A DNA stretch of 17,019 nt from JBJXHB01 sp046160725 (GTDB lineage Bacteria; Pseudomonadota; Gammaproteobacteria; Burkholderiales; Burkholderiaceae_C). Shown here in pieces: positions 7,172 through 13,490 of the stretch. The notes under the pieces are model-generated. The model ran no database searches and was not told the origin of the DNA. It saw only the letters and a list, made by a program, of their open reading frames with translations. Position 1 is the first letter of the stretch; each line of letters begins with the position of its first letter. Made by a program: the position numbers and the translations under genes. The DNA is taken from positions 1 to 17,019 of the forward strand of contig JBJXHB010000030.1 in assembly GCA_046160725.1 (NCBI GenBank), read 5' to 3'.

Positions 7172-8590
7172 TCAGCGGCGTTGAAACTCGGGTGCCAGCA
7201 ACAGCAGCGTGAGGGCCTGTGGCCCATCGGCGGCGCGGTCCAGGGCCTGCGCGGTGGCGGTCGTGAGCAAGGGCCCCAGGCTGCGTGGCGCCAGCGCCCT
7301 GGCATCGATCGACCGGCCCAGGCGGTCGCCCAGCAGGCTGGCCATCTCGACGCGCTTCCAGACCGCCTCCGGCCCCAGCCACTCCTCGGCCTGGTCGGGC
7401 CAGCCGGCCGGTGAGGGCGCCGCCTGCAGGCGTTGGCCCAGGCCGTTGAGCCCGGCGTCGGGCGCACGCGCCGACACTCGCTCGCCCAGGCCCAGCAAGC
7501 GGGCGCTGGACAGAACGAACTCCTCCGGCGTCTTGAGTTTTGGCTGTTGCGGCAGCCAGGAAGACGGCGCATCCAGCAAGGTCCGATAGACCGTGGGCAG
7601 GTCGCCGTCACTGCGGCTGAAGGCGCCGGCCAGTTGGTCCACCAGGGTCGCCGGCGGGTCGTCGGCAATGAAGTGCCGCGCCAGCTTGGTGGCGATGAAG
7701 CGCGCCGTGCTGGGGTGGCGCGCCAGGTCGTCCAGCAGCTGGGGCAGGGCGTCGGCGCCCTCGCGATAGGTCCGGCCCAGCACGGTCTTGGGGCCAGGCT
7801 CGTGCCAGCTCGGCTCGAAACGCGTCGGATTGCCGCTGTCGACACGCTCCATCGGGCCGGCCGCCACGCGCCAGCCGGTCAGCACCGCTGCGAAGGCCGT
7901 GACGTCGGCCTGTGCATAGCCGCCCGACACGCCGAGTGTGTGCAGCTCCAGGATCTCGCGCGCCAGGTTCTCGTTCAGGCCGGTGATGCGTGGCCCGCGG
8001 TCGCTGTCGGCCGACCGCGCGGCGCGGCGCTGGACGAAGCGCGAGTTCGGCCCCGCCGAAATGTGGTTGTCCAGGTAGCGCAGCATCGACGCATGGGTGC
8101 TGCTGGCCTTGAGCAGGTCGACGAAGCGGCCGGCGATGTGCGGGCGGATGGCCTCGCGCTCGAAGGCGCCGGCCATGCCACGGGCGCTGGCCTTGGCGAT
8201 CGACACCGTGAAGTGGTTGCTCCAGAACAGCGCCAGGCGCTCCGCGAAGGGCCGCTGGGTCGACGCCGCGGTGGCCAGGCGGGCTCGCATGTCGGCCTGA
8301 ACATGGTCACGAAAGTGCTCGACGAACTGCTGCTCGACCGGCCGGTTGTCGGTGGCCGGGTTCATGCCCTGCGCGGCCATCGCAGCCGGTGGTTGCGCAA
8401 AGCGGCGCTGGAAGTCGATCTGGCGCCGCAGGGCGGTGGCGGCATCGGGCAGGTTGCGGCCGCGTTGCGGGTCGGCCGGGCCGATCTGTGCCAGCAGCCA
8501 GCCGCGGGCATCACCGCCGATGGTGCCGATATCCGGCTCGCCCAGGCCGAACCGGTGGGCGGCAATGGCGGCTTGCAGGGCGTTGCTCAT
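7172..8590 (-). CDS. DUF1800 family protein
   Basis: A 472-residue protein of the DUF1800 family (PF08811), function unknown. The conserved stretches are visible: AAHRFGLG near the N-terminus (10-17), LFWSNHFTVS (121-130), GLNENLAREILELHTLG (204-220), GGYAQADV (223-230) and the C-terminal LLLLAPEFQRR. DUF1800 proteins commonly occur next to DUF1501 proteins, as here, which suggests a joint role at or outside the cell membrane. No signal peptide is obvious in this copy, although its partner has a Tat-like one; the pair might travel together, but that is speculation. GTGGAG precedes the ATG at 8590. The stop lies 10 bp before the DUF1501 ATG. A 15-bp perfect palindrome at 8628-8642 sits in the leader or promoter region and is a candidate operator. 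Confidence 0.92.
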   Translation of the reverse strand: MSNALQAAIAAHRFGLGEPDIGTIGGDARGWLLAQIGPADPQRGRNLPDAATALRRQIDFQRRFAQPPAAMAAQGMNPATDNRPVEQQFVEHFRDHVQADMRARLATAASTQRPFAERLALFWSNHFTVSIAKASARGMAGAFEREAIRPHIAGRFVDLLKASSTHASMLRYLDNHISAGPNSRFVQRRAARSADSDRGPRITGLNENLAREILELHTLGVSGGYAQADVTAFAAVLTGWRVAAGPMERVDSGNPTRFEPSWHEPGPKTVLGRTYREGADALPQLLDDLARHPSTARFIATKLARHFIADDPPATLVDQLAGAFSRSDGDLPTVYRTLLDAPSSWLPQQPKLKTPEEFVLSSARLLGLGERVSARAPDAGLNGLGQRLQAAPSPAGWPDQAEEWLGPEAVWKRVEMASLLGDRLGRSIDARALAPRSLGPLLTTATAQALDRAADGPQALTLLLLAPEFQRR

Positions 8591-8602
8591 CAGGGGGACT
8601 CC

Positions 8603-8615
8603 ACGCTGGCAGCGT
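8603..8615 (-). promoter_or_regulatory. Small hairpin in the DUF1800 leader
   Basis: ACGCT (8603-8607) and AGCGT (8611-8615) form a 5-bp stem with a 3-nt loop directly upstream of the ribosome-binding site of the DUF1800 gene. It could affect translation, or could be chance in GC-rich DNA. Confidence 0.2.
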
Positions 8616-8627
8616 CAGTCCGCCATC

Positions 8628-8642
8628 ATGTCACCGTGACAT
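8628..8642. promoter_or_regulatory. 15-bp perfect palindrome, candidate operator
   Basis: ATGTCAC-C-GTGACAT is fully symmetric around one central base and lies 38-52 bp upstream of the DUF1800 start. It is next to a weak -10-like CATGAT (8622-8627 on the minus strand), the usual place for a repressor or dimeric activator site. No regulator gene is adjacent, and I cannot assign the regulator family. Confidence 0.45.
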
Positions 8643-8677
8643 TGCGGTCGGGCCGTCGCGACGAAAACCAATGTAAA

Positions 8678-8710
8678 GCCCGGCGCCGACCGGCACGGCC
8701 AAAGCCGGGC
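8678..8710 (-). terminator. tolC: Possible rho-independent terminator after the TolC gene
   Basis: Downstream of the tolC stop, the minus strand has GCCCGGC (8704-8710) pairing with GCCGGGC (8678-8684), with an inner 4-bp stem (8685-8688 with 8696-8699). It is followed by a short T-rich stretch (CTTTACATT). The U tract is short, so this is a weak call. Confidence 0.4.
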
Positions 8711-8729
8711 CCCCCGGCCAGGGCCGCGG

Positions 8730-10079
8730 CTACTTGGCCACCAGCGCGTTGATGGTGTTGACGTCGGACGCGGCCAGCTGGCCGGCGGCCTGCCGCAGCC
8801 GCAGGCTGCCGACGATTACGTCATAGCGCGCCCGGGCCAGCTGGGCCTGGGTCTGGAACAGCTGGGTCTGCGCATTCAGCACGTCCAGGTTCACGCGCAC
8901 GCCGACCTTGTAGCCCAGCTGCGTGGCCTCCACCGCCAGCTTGGATGACGACTCCGCCGCCTCCAGTGCGCGCACCTGGGCCTGGCCGGACTGCACGCCG
9001 AAGAAGGCCACGCGGGTGGCCTGGGCGACGGCGCGCCGCGCCACCTCCAGGTCGTTGCGTGACTTTTCCTCCAGGGCCACGGTCTCCTTGATGCGGTTGG
9101 TGGTCGCGCCGCCGGTGTACAGCGGCCAGTTCATCTGCACGCCCATCACCGCATTGGTGGTGACGCCGTTCTTGCCACCGGCTGCAATGACCGCGCTGCC
9201 CCGGGAGTAGCTGGGCGTGACCGAGCCCACCAGGTCGACCGTCGGGCGCTCGGCGGCCTTGGCCCGGTCGATCTCCAGCCTTGCGATGTCCTGGGCCAGC
9301 CGCGCCTTGCGGACCGAGGGGTGCTGGTCAAGCGCGCGGGTGACCCAGTCCTCGGCGCCCTGGGTGCCCAGTGCCGGCAGGCCGACCGGCACGGCCAGCG
9401 GCCGCGGTGCGACGTTCGACCGGCCGACCAGTTGGTCCAGGGCGATGCGCTTGGTCCGCAGGTCGTTCTCGGCCGCGATCTCCTGCGCCACCGCCAGGTC
9501 GAACTTGGCCTGGGCCTCGCGGGTGTCGGTGATGGTGGCGGTGCCGACCTCGAAATTGCGCTTTGCCGACGCCAGCTGCTCGGTGATGCCGGTCTTGTTC
9601 GCCTGCGTGGTGCTCAAGGTGTCCTGGGAAGCCAGGACGTCGAAGTAGGCCTGCACGACACGGATGATCAGGTCCTGCTCGGCGGCCTCGAGGTCGGCCG
9701 CGGCCACCTCCAGCGCCGCGCGGGCCTGCGTGATGCTGGCCTCGTTGGCCTTGTTGAACAGGGGATAGCGGCCGGAGACGCCGGCCTGCAGGTTCTGGGT
9801 GTACACGTCCCGGCCGGTCACGGTGTGGGTCTGGGTGTGGGTGCCCGATGCCGTCATGGCCGCACTGGGCCTGAGCAGGGCATCGGCCTGGGCCGCCCGG
9901 TATTGGGCCGAGTCGGCCAGGCTGCGGGCCGCCAGATAGCTGGCGTCATAGACCCGGGCCGCGTTGTACAGCTCCTGGAGGCTCTGTGCCGACGCCGCGA
10001 ACGGAAGGACCAGCAGGCAGGCGGCCAGCCAGGTCGGGTGGGCGTTGCGGGAGGGAGTGGCGGCACGAGGGCGCAACAT
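8730..10079 (-). CDS. tolC: TolC-family outer-membrane channel protein
   Basis: A 449-residue outer-membrane factor. TolC trimers form the exit duct for type I secretion and tripartite efflux pumps. The N-terminus carries a signal peptide: basic start, hydrophobic stretch 18-30, cleavage likely after ASA (29-31). The mature protein begins SLQELYNAARVYDASY, typical of TolC (alternating helical hairpin repeats). The two internal repeats are recognisable, for example AEQDLIIRVVQAYFDVLASQDTL and the related VARRAVAQATRVAFFGVQSG. The C-terminal part has VGVRVNLDVLNAQTQLFQTQ, the TolC counterpart of the conserved coil. AAGGA before ATG 10079 and the signal peptide fix the start, although the frame is open to 10280. 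No inner-membrane pump gene is in the window. pcm and tetR lie upstream on the same strand. Confidence 0.93.
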   Translation of the reverse strand: MLRPRAATPSRNAHPTWLAACLLVLPFAASAQSLQELYNAARVYDASYLAARSLADSAQYRAAQADALLRPSAAMTASGTHTQTHTVTGRDVYTQNLQAGVSGRYPLFNKANEASITQARAALEVAAADLEAAEQDLIIRVVQAYFDVLASQDTLSTTQANKTGITEQLASAKRNFEVGTATITDTREAQAKFDLAVAQEIAAENDLRTKRIALDQLVGRSNVAPRPLAVPVGLPALGTQGAEDWVTRALDQHPSVRKARLAQDIARLEIDRAKAAERPTVDLVGSVTPSYSRGSAVIAAGGKNGVTTNAVMGVQMNWPLYTGGATTNRIKETVALEEKSRNDLEVARRAVAQATRVAFFGVQSGQAQVRALEAAESSSKLAVEATQLGYKVGVRVNLDVLNAQTQLFQTQAQLARARYDVIVGSLRLRQAAGQLAASDVNTINALVAK

Positions 10080-10260
10080 GAATCGGTCCTTGGCGGTGAG
10101 GTCGCCGTGTAGGCGGGAGGAGACGTTGAAGGTCAGCGCGACAGCCGGTCGGGGCCGCGCGGCGGGTTTATGCCGCAGGATGCGGGGCGGCGCCATATGG
10201 CATGCGACGAAATGCCGGCAGGCTGGCGCCAGCGGGCGCTCGACCAGGATCGACGGGAGA

Positions 10261-10288
10261 CCGTCCGGGCGCCGGCGCATCCGGACGG
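10261..10288 (-). terminator. Strong hairpin between pcm and tolC, possible transcript end
   Basis: CCGTCCGG (10261-10268) and CCGGACGG (10281-10288) form a perfect 8-bp stem. The 12-nt loop contains the self-complementary GCGCCGGCGC (10269-10278). It lies 28 bp past the pcm stop on the minus strand, but no T tract follows, so termination would need Rho, or the hairpin may only stabilise the mRNA end. The rest of the 236-bp gap (10080-10315) holds a 10-bp palindrome GCCATATGGC (10192-10201) and presumably a tolC promoter that I cannot place. Confidence 0.4.
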
Positions 10289-10315
10289 CGCGTCAGGGGC
10301 AATGGGCATGCAGGG

Positions 10316-10969
10316 TCAGAACTTGAATCGGGACGCCTCGGCGAACCCGCGCAGACGAGGGGCCACCGTATCGAACAGGTCCAGGCGATCGACGCCACCG
10401 TCATCGCGCCGGGTCATGCGGACTGCTCGCATCACCGGCTCGTCGCCGACGATGGCCATCAGACGGCCACCGGGCTTCAGCTGGGCCAGCAGGTCGGCCG
10501 GAACATCATGGACCGAGCCAGAGAGAACGATGATGTCGAACGGCCCCAATGCGGGCGCGCCGGCGCGGCCGTCCATCTGACGGACCTGTACGTTGTCGGC
10601 TCGCGCGGCGCGCAGGTTGATCTCGGCAAACCGGGCCAGGTCAGGCTGGTCTTCCAGGGTGAGGACACTGCGGGCCCGCTGGCCCAGCAAGGCCGCCATA
10701 AACCCGGAGCCAGTGCCGATTTCAAGCACCGCGTCCTGCGAGCCGACCTGGGCTTCCTGCAGCAACCGGGCCTCGACCTTGGGCGAGAGCATGCGCTCGC
10801 CGCAGGGCAGGGGTAGTTCCTGGTCCACAAACGCCAGCGCGCGCAGCGCCGGCGGCACGAAGTCCTCGCGGCGCATGGCCGCCAGCAGCTCCAGCACCGA
10901 CCGGTCCAGCACATCCCAGGGCCGGATCTGCTGTTCGATCATGTTGAAGCGGGCCTGTTCGATGTTCAT
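10316..10969 (-). CDS. Pcm-family (protein-L-isoaspartate O-methyltransferase-like) protein
   Basis: A 217-residue SAM-dependent methyltransferase of the PCMT family, which repairs isoaspartyl residues in aged proteins. SAM motif I is LEIGTGSGF (82-90). PFDIIVLSGSV follows as motif II, and LKPGGRLMAIVG as motif III. The usual PCMT active-site stretch GQGQTIS is replaced by CGERMLSP; only the serine (S62) aligns. This is therefore a divergent branch, and the repair activity is not certain. Such divergent members near TolC genes are, to my recollection, common in Burkholderiales. It starts at ATG 10969, 46 bp after the tetR stop on the same strand. A candidate -10 (TAGAAT, 11001-11006) in that gap suggests its own promoter. 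Confidence 0.88.
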   Translation of the reverse strand: MNIEQARFNMIEQQIRPWDVLDRSVLELLAAMRREDFVPPALRALAFVDQELPLPCGERMLSPKVEARLLQEAQVGSQDAVLEIGTGSGFMAALLGQRARSVLTLEDQPDLARFAEINLRAARADNVQVRQMDGRAGAPALGPFDIIVLSGSVHDVPADLLAQLKPGGRLMAIVGDEPVMRAVRMTRRDDGGVDRLDLFDTVAPRLRGFAEASRFKF

Positions 10970-11000
10970 GGCTTCAGCTGGTCAGCAAGGGAAAACGAGG

Positions 11001-11006
11001 ATTCTA
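11001..11006 (-). promoter_or_regulatory. Candidate -10 element of pcm
   Basis: On the minus strand TAGAAT lies in CTCCTAGAATCC, about 30 bp upstream of the pcm ATG (10969). It matches the string before the phosphomannomutase gene almost exactly. No good -35 is seen. Confidence 0.4.
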
Positions 11007-11015
11007 GGAGGCGGG

Positions 11016-11729
11016 TCAGGCGTCGCGCGCCGGCGTGCGTGCGACGCGTCTGCCCTGGGCTGGGGACGGTGTCGGCGCCTTTGGCCGCCTTGCGGCGGGT
11101 GGGGCGGTTGGCCTGAGGCCCGCCAGCACCAGGTCGACATGCTCGCTGACGAAGCGTTCGACATCGAGTTCGTGATGACCGGCGCAGGCGCCGAGCGAGT
11201 GCTGATGCAGGCAGCACATGACGAAGGGCAGCACCAGCGAATGCACGGTCGAGTCGACCGGCACCGGCCGGAACTCGCCGCGGTCGATGCCGCGCTGGAT
11301 CAGCTGTGCGAGCAGCGCATGGCCGACATCGATCACCTCCTCGTTGTAGTAGCGCGCCAGCTCCGGGAAGTTGCGTACCTCGCTGATGATGAGCTTGAAG
11401 ACACCCGACGCCGGACTGGTCACGACCTCCCGCCACCACTGGACCAGCAGGCCGCGGGCCAGATCCTCCGTCGGGCCCTGGTGGCGTGTGACCTCCTGCG
11501 CCACGCCGGCGATGCGGGCACTGAGAAAGTGCGCAATGACCGCCTTCAGCAGGTCCTCCTTGCTGGGGAAGTACAGGTAGAGCGTGCCCTTGGACACCCC
11601 GGCGCGGGTGGCGACCTCTTCGGCCCGGGTTGCCGCAAACCCCTTCTCGACGAACAAGGCCAGGGCGGCTTCCAGCAGTTCCTGCGGGCGGGCCTCCTTG
11701 CGGCGGCGTCGGGTCGGGGTGTCCGTCAT
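11016..11729 (-). CDS. TetR/AcrR-family transcriptional regulator
   Basis: A 237-residue repressor-type regulator. The N-terminal TetR_N domain is clear: LLEAALALFVEKGFAATR (18-35), then the helix-turn-helix VATRAGVSKGTLYLYFPSKEDLL (39-61). The C-terminal ligand domain is not specific enough to name the inducer. The last 30 residues or so form a proline/arginine-rich, probably disordered tail. I start at ATG 11729 because the likely promoter (TTGACC -35, TACATT -10) would begin transcription near 11748, downstream of the alternative in-frame ATG at 11753. The operator-like palindrome 11734-11757 overlaps that promoter, so autorepression is expected. TetR-family repressors often control efflux; tolC lies two genes downstream, so a link is plausible but not proven. 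No strong Shine-Dalgarno sequence is visible. Confidence 0.93.
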   Translation of the reverse strand: MTDTPTRRRRKEARPQELLEAALALFVEKGFAATRAEEVATRAGVSKGTLYLYFPSKEDLLKAVIAHFLSARIAGVAQEVTRHQGPTEDLARGLLVQWWREVVTSPASGVFKLIISEVRNFPELARYYNEEVIDVGHALLAQLIQRGIDRGEFRPVPVDSTVHSLVLPFVMCCLHQHSLGACAGHHELDVERFVSEHVDLVLAGLRPTAPPAARRPKAPTPSPAQGRRVARTPARDA

Positions 11730-11733
11730 GTGC

Positions 11734-11757
11734 TTTACTGACCAGTTGGTCATTAAT
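11734..11757. promoter_or_regulatory. TetR-type operator (24-bp near-perfect palindrome)
   Basis: The core TGACCA-GT-TGGTCA (11739-11752) is a perfect inverted repeat. It extends by a further five bases on each side with only two mismatches (TTTAC left, TTAAT right). It covers the -10/+1 zone of the tetR promoter. Spacing and symmetry fit a TetR-family dimer site. Confidence 0.7.
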
Positions 11758-11784
11758 GTAGCCGTGCGGGGCCGAGCAGGTCAA
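11755..11784 (-). promoter_or_regulatory. Candidate sigma-70 promoter of tetR
   Basis: Reading the minus strand, TTGACC (11779-11784) is the -35 and TACATT (11755-11760) the -10, spaced 18 bp. Transcription would start near 11748, about 20 bases before the tetR ATG and inside the palindrome. Confidence 0.55.
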
Positions 11785-11840
11785 TCGGCCTCGATAACAT
11801 GCGCCCCTTTTGCGCCGCCTCCGGGTGGCAGAGGGCAGGG

Positions 11841-12665
11841 ATGGACGCGATCGCGTTGTTGAAGGCTGCGGTGATGGGCGTGGTCGAGGGCCTGACCGAG
11901 TTCCTGCCCATCTCGTCCACGGGCCACCTGATCCTGGCCGGCTCGCTGCTCGGCATCCACGACGAGAAAGGCAAGGTCTTCGAGGTGGCGATCCAGACCG
12001 GCGCGATGCTGGCGGTGATCCTGGTGTACTGGCAGCGCCTGCGCGAAGCCGTGACCGGCCTGGCCCACAGCGAGCGACAGCGCCGGTTCGTCATCAATGT
12101 CGCCGTGGCTTTCGCGCCGGCTGTCGTGCTGGGGCTGCTGCTGGGCAAGGCGATCAAGGCGCAGTTGTTCAACGCGCCGGTGGTCGCCGCCAGCTTCATC
12201 GTCGGCGGCCTGATCATCCTGTGGGCCGAGCGGCGCCCGGCATCAGCGGTGCGGCTGGCCGAGGTCGATGACATGAGCGCCGCCGATGCCCTGAAGGTCG
12301 GCCTGGTGCAGTGCCTGGCCATGATCCCCGGCACCAGCCGGTCCGGCGCGACGATCATCGGCGGCATGCTGCTGGGCCTCAGCCGCAAGGCGGCCACCGA
12401 GTTCAGCTTCTTCCTGGCCATTCCGACGCTGATCGGTGCCGGTGCCTATAGCCTCTACAAGGATCGTGCGCTGCTGTCGGCGGCAGACACGCCGGTTTTT
12501 GCGGTCGGCCTGTTGGTGTCCTTCCTGTCCGCATGGGTTTGCGTGCGTTGGCTGCTGCGCTACATCGCCAGCCACACCTTCGTGCCGTTTGCCTGGTATC
12601 GCATCGTTTTCGGCCTGATCGTCGGACTGACCGCCTGGCAGGGCTGGGTGCATTGGGGCAACTGA
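11841..12665 (+). CDS. uppP: Undecaprenyl-diphosphatase (UppP/BacA)
   Basis: A 274-residue integral membrane enzyme of the BacA family that dephosphorylates undecaprenyl diphosphate to recycle the carrier lipid for peptidoglycan and O-antigen. The ExxxE motif is E16 and E20 in VVEGLTEFLPISSTGHL, and the phosphate-binding PGTSRSG motif is at 163-169 with R167. About eight hydrophobic helices follow the family pattern, and the length matches (about 265-280). ATG 11841 with AGAGGG upstream gives the usual start; an upstream in-frame ATG at 11799 would add 14 unconserved residues. It diverges from tetR. A possible -10 is TAACAT (11795-11800). It converges with trmB, 63 bp between stops, with no clear terminator between them. 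Loss typically causes bacitracin sensitivity. Confidence 0.96.
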   Translation: MDAIALLKAAVMGVVEGLTEFLPISSTGHLILAGSLLGIHDEKGKVFEVAIQTGAMLAVILVYWQRLREAVTGLAHSERQRRFVINVAVAFAPAVVLGLLLGKAIKAQLFNAPVVAASFIVGGLIILWAERRPASAVRLAEVDDMSAADALKVGLVQCLAMIPGTSRSGATIIGGMLLGLSRKAATEFSFFLAIPTLIGAGAYSLYKDRALLSAADTPVFAVGLLVSFLSAWVCVRWLLRYIASHTFVPFAWYRIVFGLIVGLTAWQGWVHWGN

Positions 12666-12728
12666 GGACGCCGCCGGTCCCTTGCTGCCGTAGGCTCCAG
12701 TCAATGTAGGTCGCTTCACCTGACCGCC

Positions 12729-13418
12729 TCAGCGGCGCAGGAAAAGCACGTCCCAGCTGCCATGGCCCAGGCGCTGTCCGCGGGCTTCGAACTTGGTCAG
12801 CGGACGCCAGGCTGGCCGTTCGGCAAAGCCGGCGGCGGTGTTGGCCAGCGTTGGCTCAGCGCCCAGTACGGCCAGCATCTGCTGTGCATAGGGCTCCCAG
12901 TCGGTGGCGCAATGCAGCCGTCCCCCCGGTGCCAGCCGCGACGCCGCCAGCCGGGCCCAGGCCTGTTGCACCAGCCGCCGCTTGTGGTGGCGCTTCTTCG
13001 GCCAGGGGTCCGGAAAGTACAGGTGAATGCCGGCCAGGCTGTCCGGCGACATCATGTGCTGCAGGACCTCCACGGCGTCATGCTGGATGATGCGCACATT
13101 GGCCAGCCCGGCACTGTCGACCTTGTGCATCAGGGCGCCCACACCGGCCTCGTGCACCTCGATGCCGAGCCAATCGGTGGCAGGGTCGGCGCGTGCCATC
13201 TCGAGCGTGGCATCGCCCATGCCGAAGCCGATCTCGACCACCAGCGGCGCGATACGACCGAAAGTGGCTGCCAGGTCCAGAAGCCCGGGCTGGAAGGGCA
13301 GGCGGTACTGCCCGACCAGGGTTTGCAATGCGCGGATCTGGCCGCTGCCCATGCGCCCGCCGCGCTTGACGTAGCTGCGGATGACGCGCGGGTGCGCCGG
13401 TTGTGGTGGTTCGTTCAT
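12729..13418 (-). CDS. trmB: tRNA (guanine-N7-)-methyltransferase
   Basis: A 229-residue SAM-dependent enzyme that methylates G46 in the variable loop of tRNAs. The SAM-binding motif VVEIGFGMGDATLEMA (60-75), the very characteristic HLYFPDPWPKKRHHKRRLVQ stretch and the C-terminal TDWEPYAQQML are all present. Length fits bacterial TrmB (about 220-240). The N-terminal RVIRSYVKRGGRM is a common betaproteobacterial form and supports the start at 13418, although the Shine-Dalgarno is poor. It diverges from dacB with 72 bp between starts, a gap that contains the short palindrome CCGAC-AC-GTCGG (13455-13466). It is convergent with uppP. Confidence 0.96.
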   Translation of the reverse strand: MNEPPQPAHPRVIRSYVKRGGRMGSGQIRALQTLVGQYRLPFQPGLLDLAATFGRIAPLVVEIGFGMGDATLEMARADPATDWLGIEVHEAGVGALMHKVDSAGLANVRIIQHDAVEVLQHMMSPDSLAGIHLYFPDPWPKKRHHKRRLVQQAWARLAASRLAPGGRLHCATDWEPYAQQMLAVLGAEPTLANTAAGFAERPAWRPLTKFEARGQRLGHGSWDVLFLRR

Positions 13419-13490
13419 CGCCAGGACAGGTCAGCCGGTTTCGGCCATTTCGGGCCGACACGTCGGTCAGCGGCACGTTAGGCTCGCCGG

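Noticed and set aside
7162..7845. Upstream extension of the DUF1501 frame
   Set aside because: It overlaps the DUF1800 gene out of frame; the Tat-like signal and GAGGAG place the true start at 7161.
8654..8663. Palindrome CGTCGCGACG near the DUF1800 promoter
   Set aside because: A 10-bp GC-only palindrome is expected by chance at this base composition.
7433..8752. Plus-strand open frame opposite DUF1800 (439 codons)
   Set aside because: Shadow of a gene with clear family motifs.
10080..10280. N-terminal extension of TolC
   Set aside because: The signal peptide starts at 10079 with a good ribosome-binding site; the extension would bury it.
11730..11753. Longer TetR start at ATG 11753
   Set aside because: The likely transcription start (about 11748) lies downstream of it, and the eight added residues are encoded by the operator palindrome.
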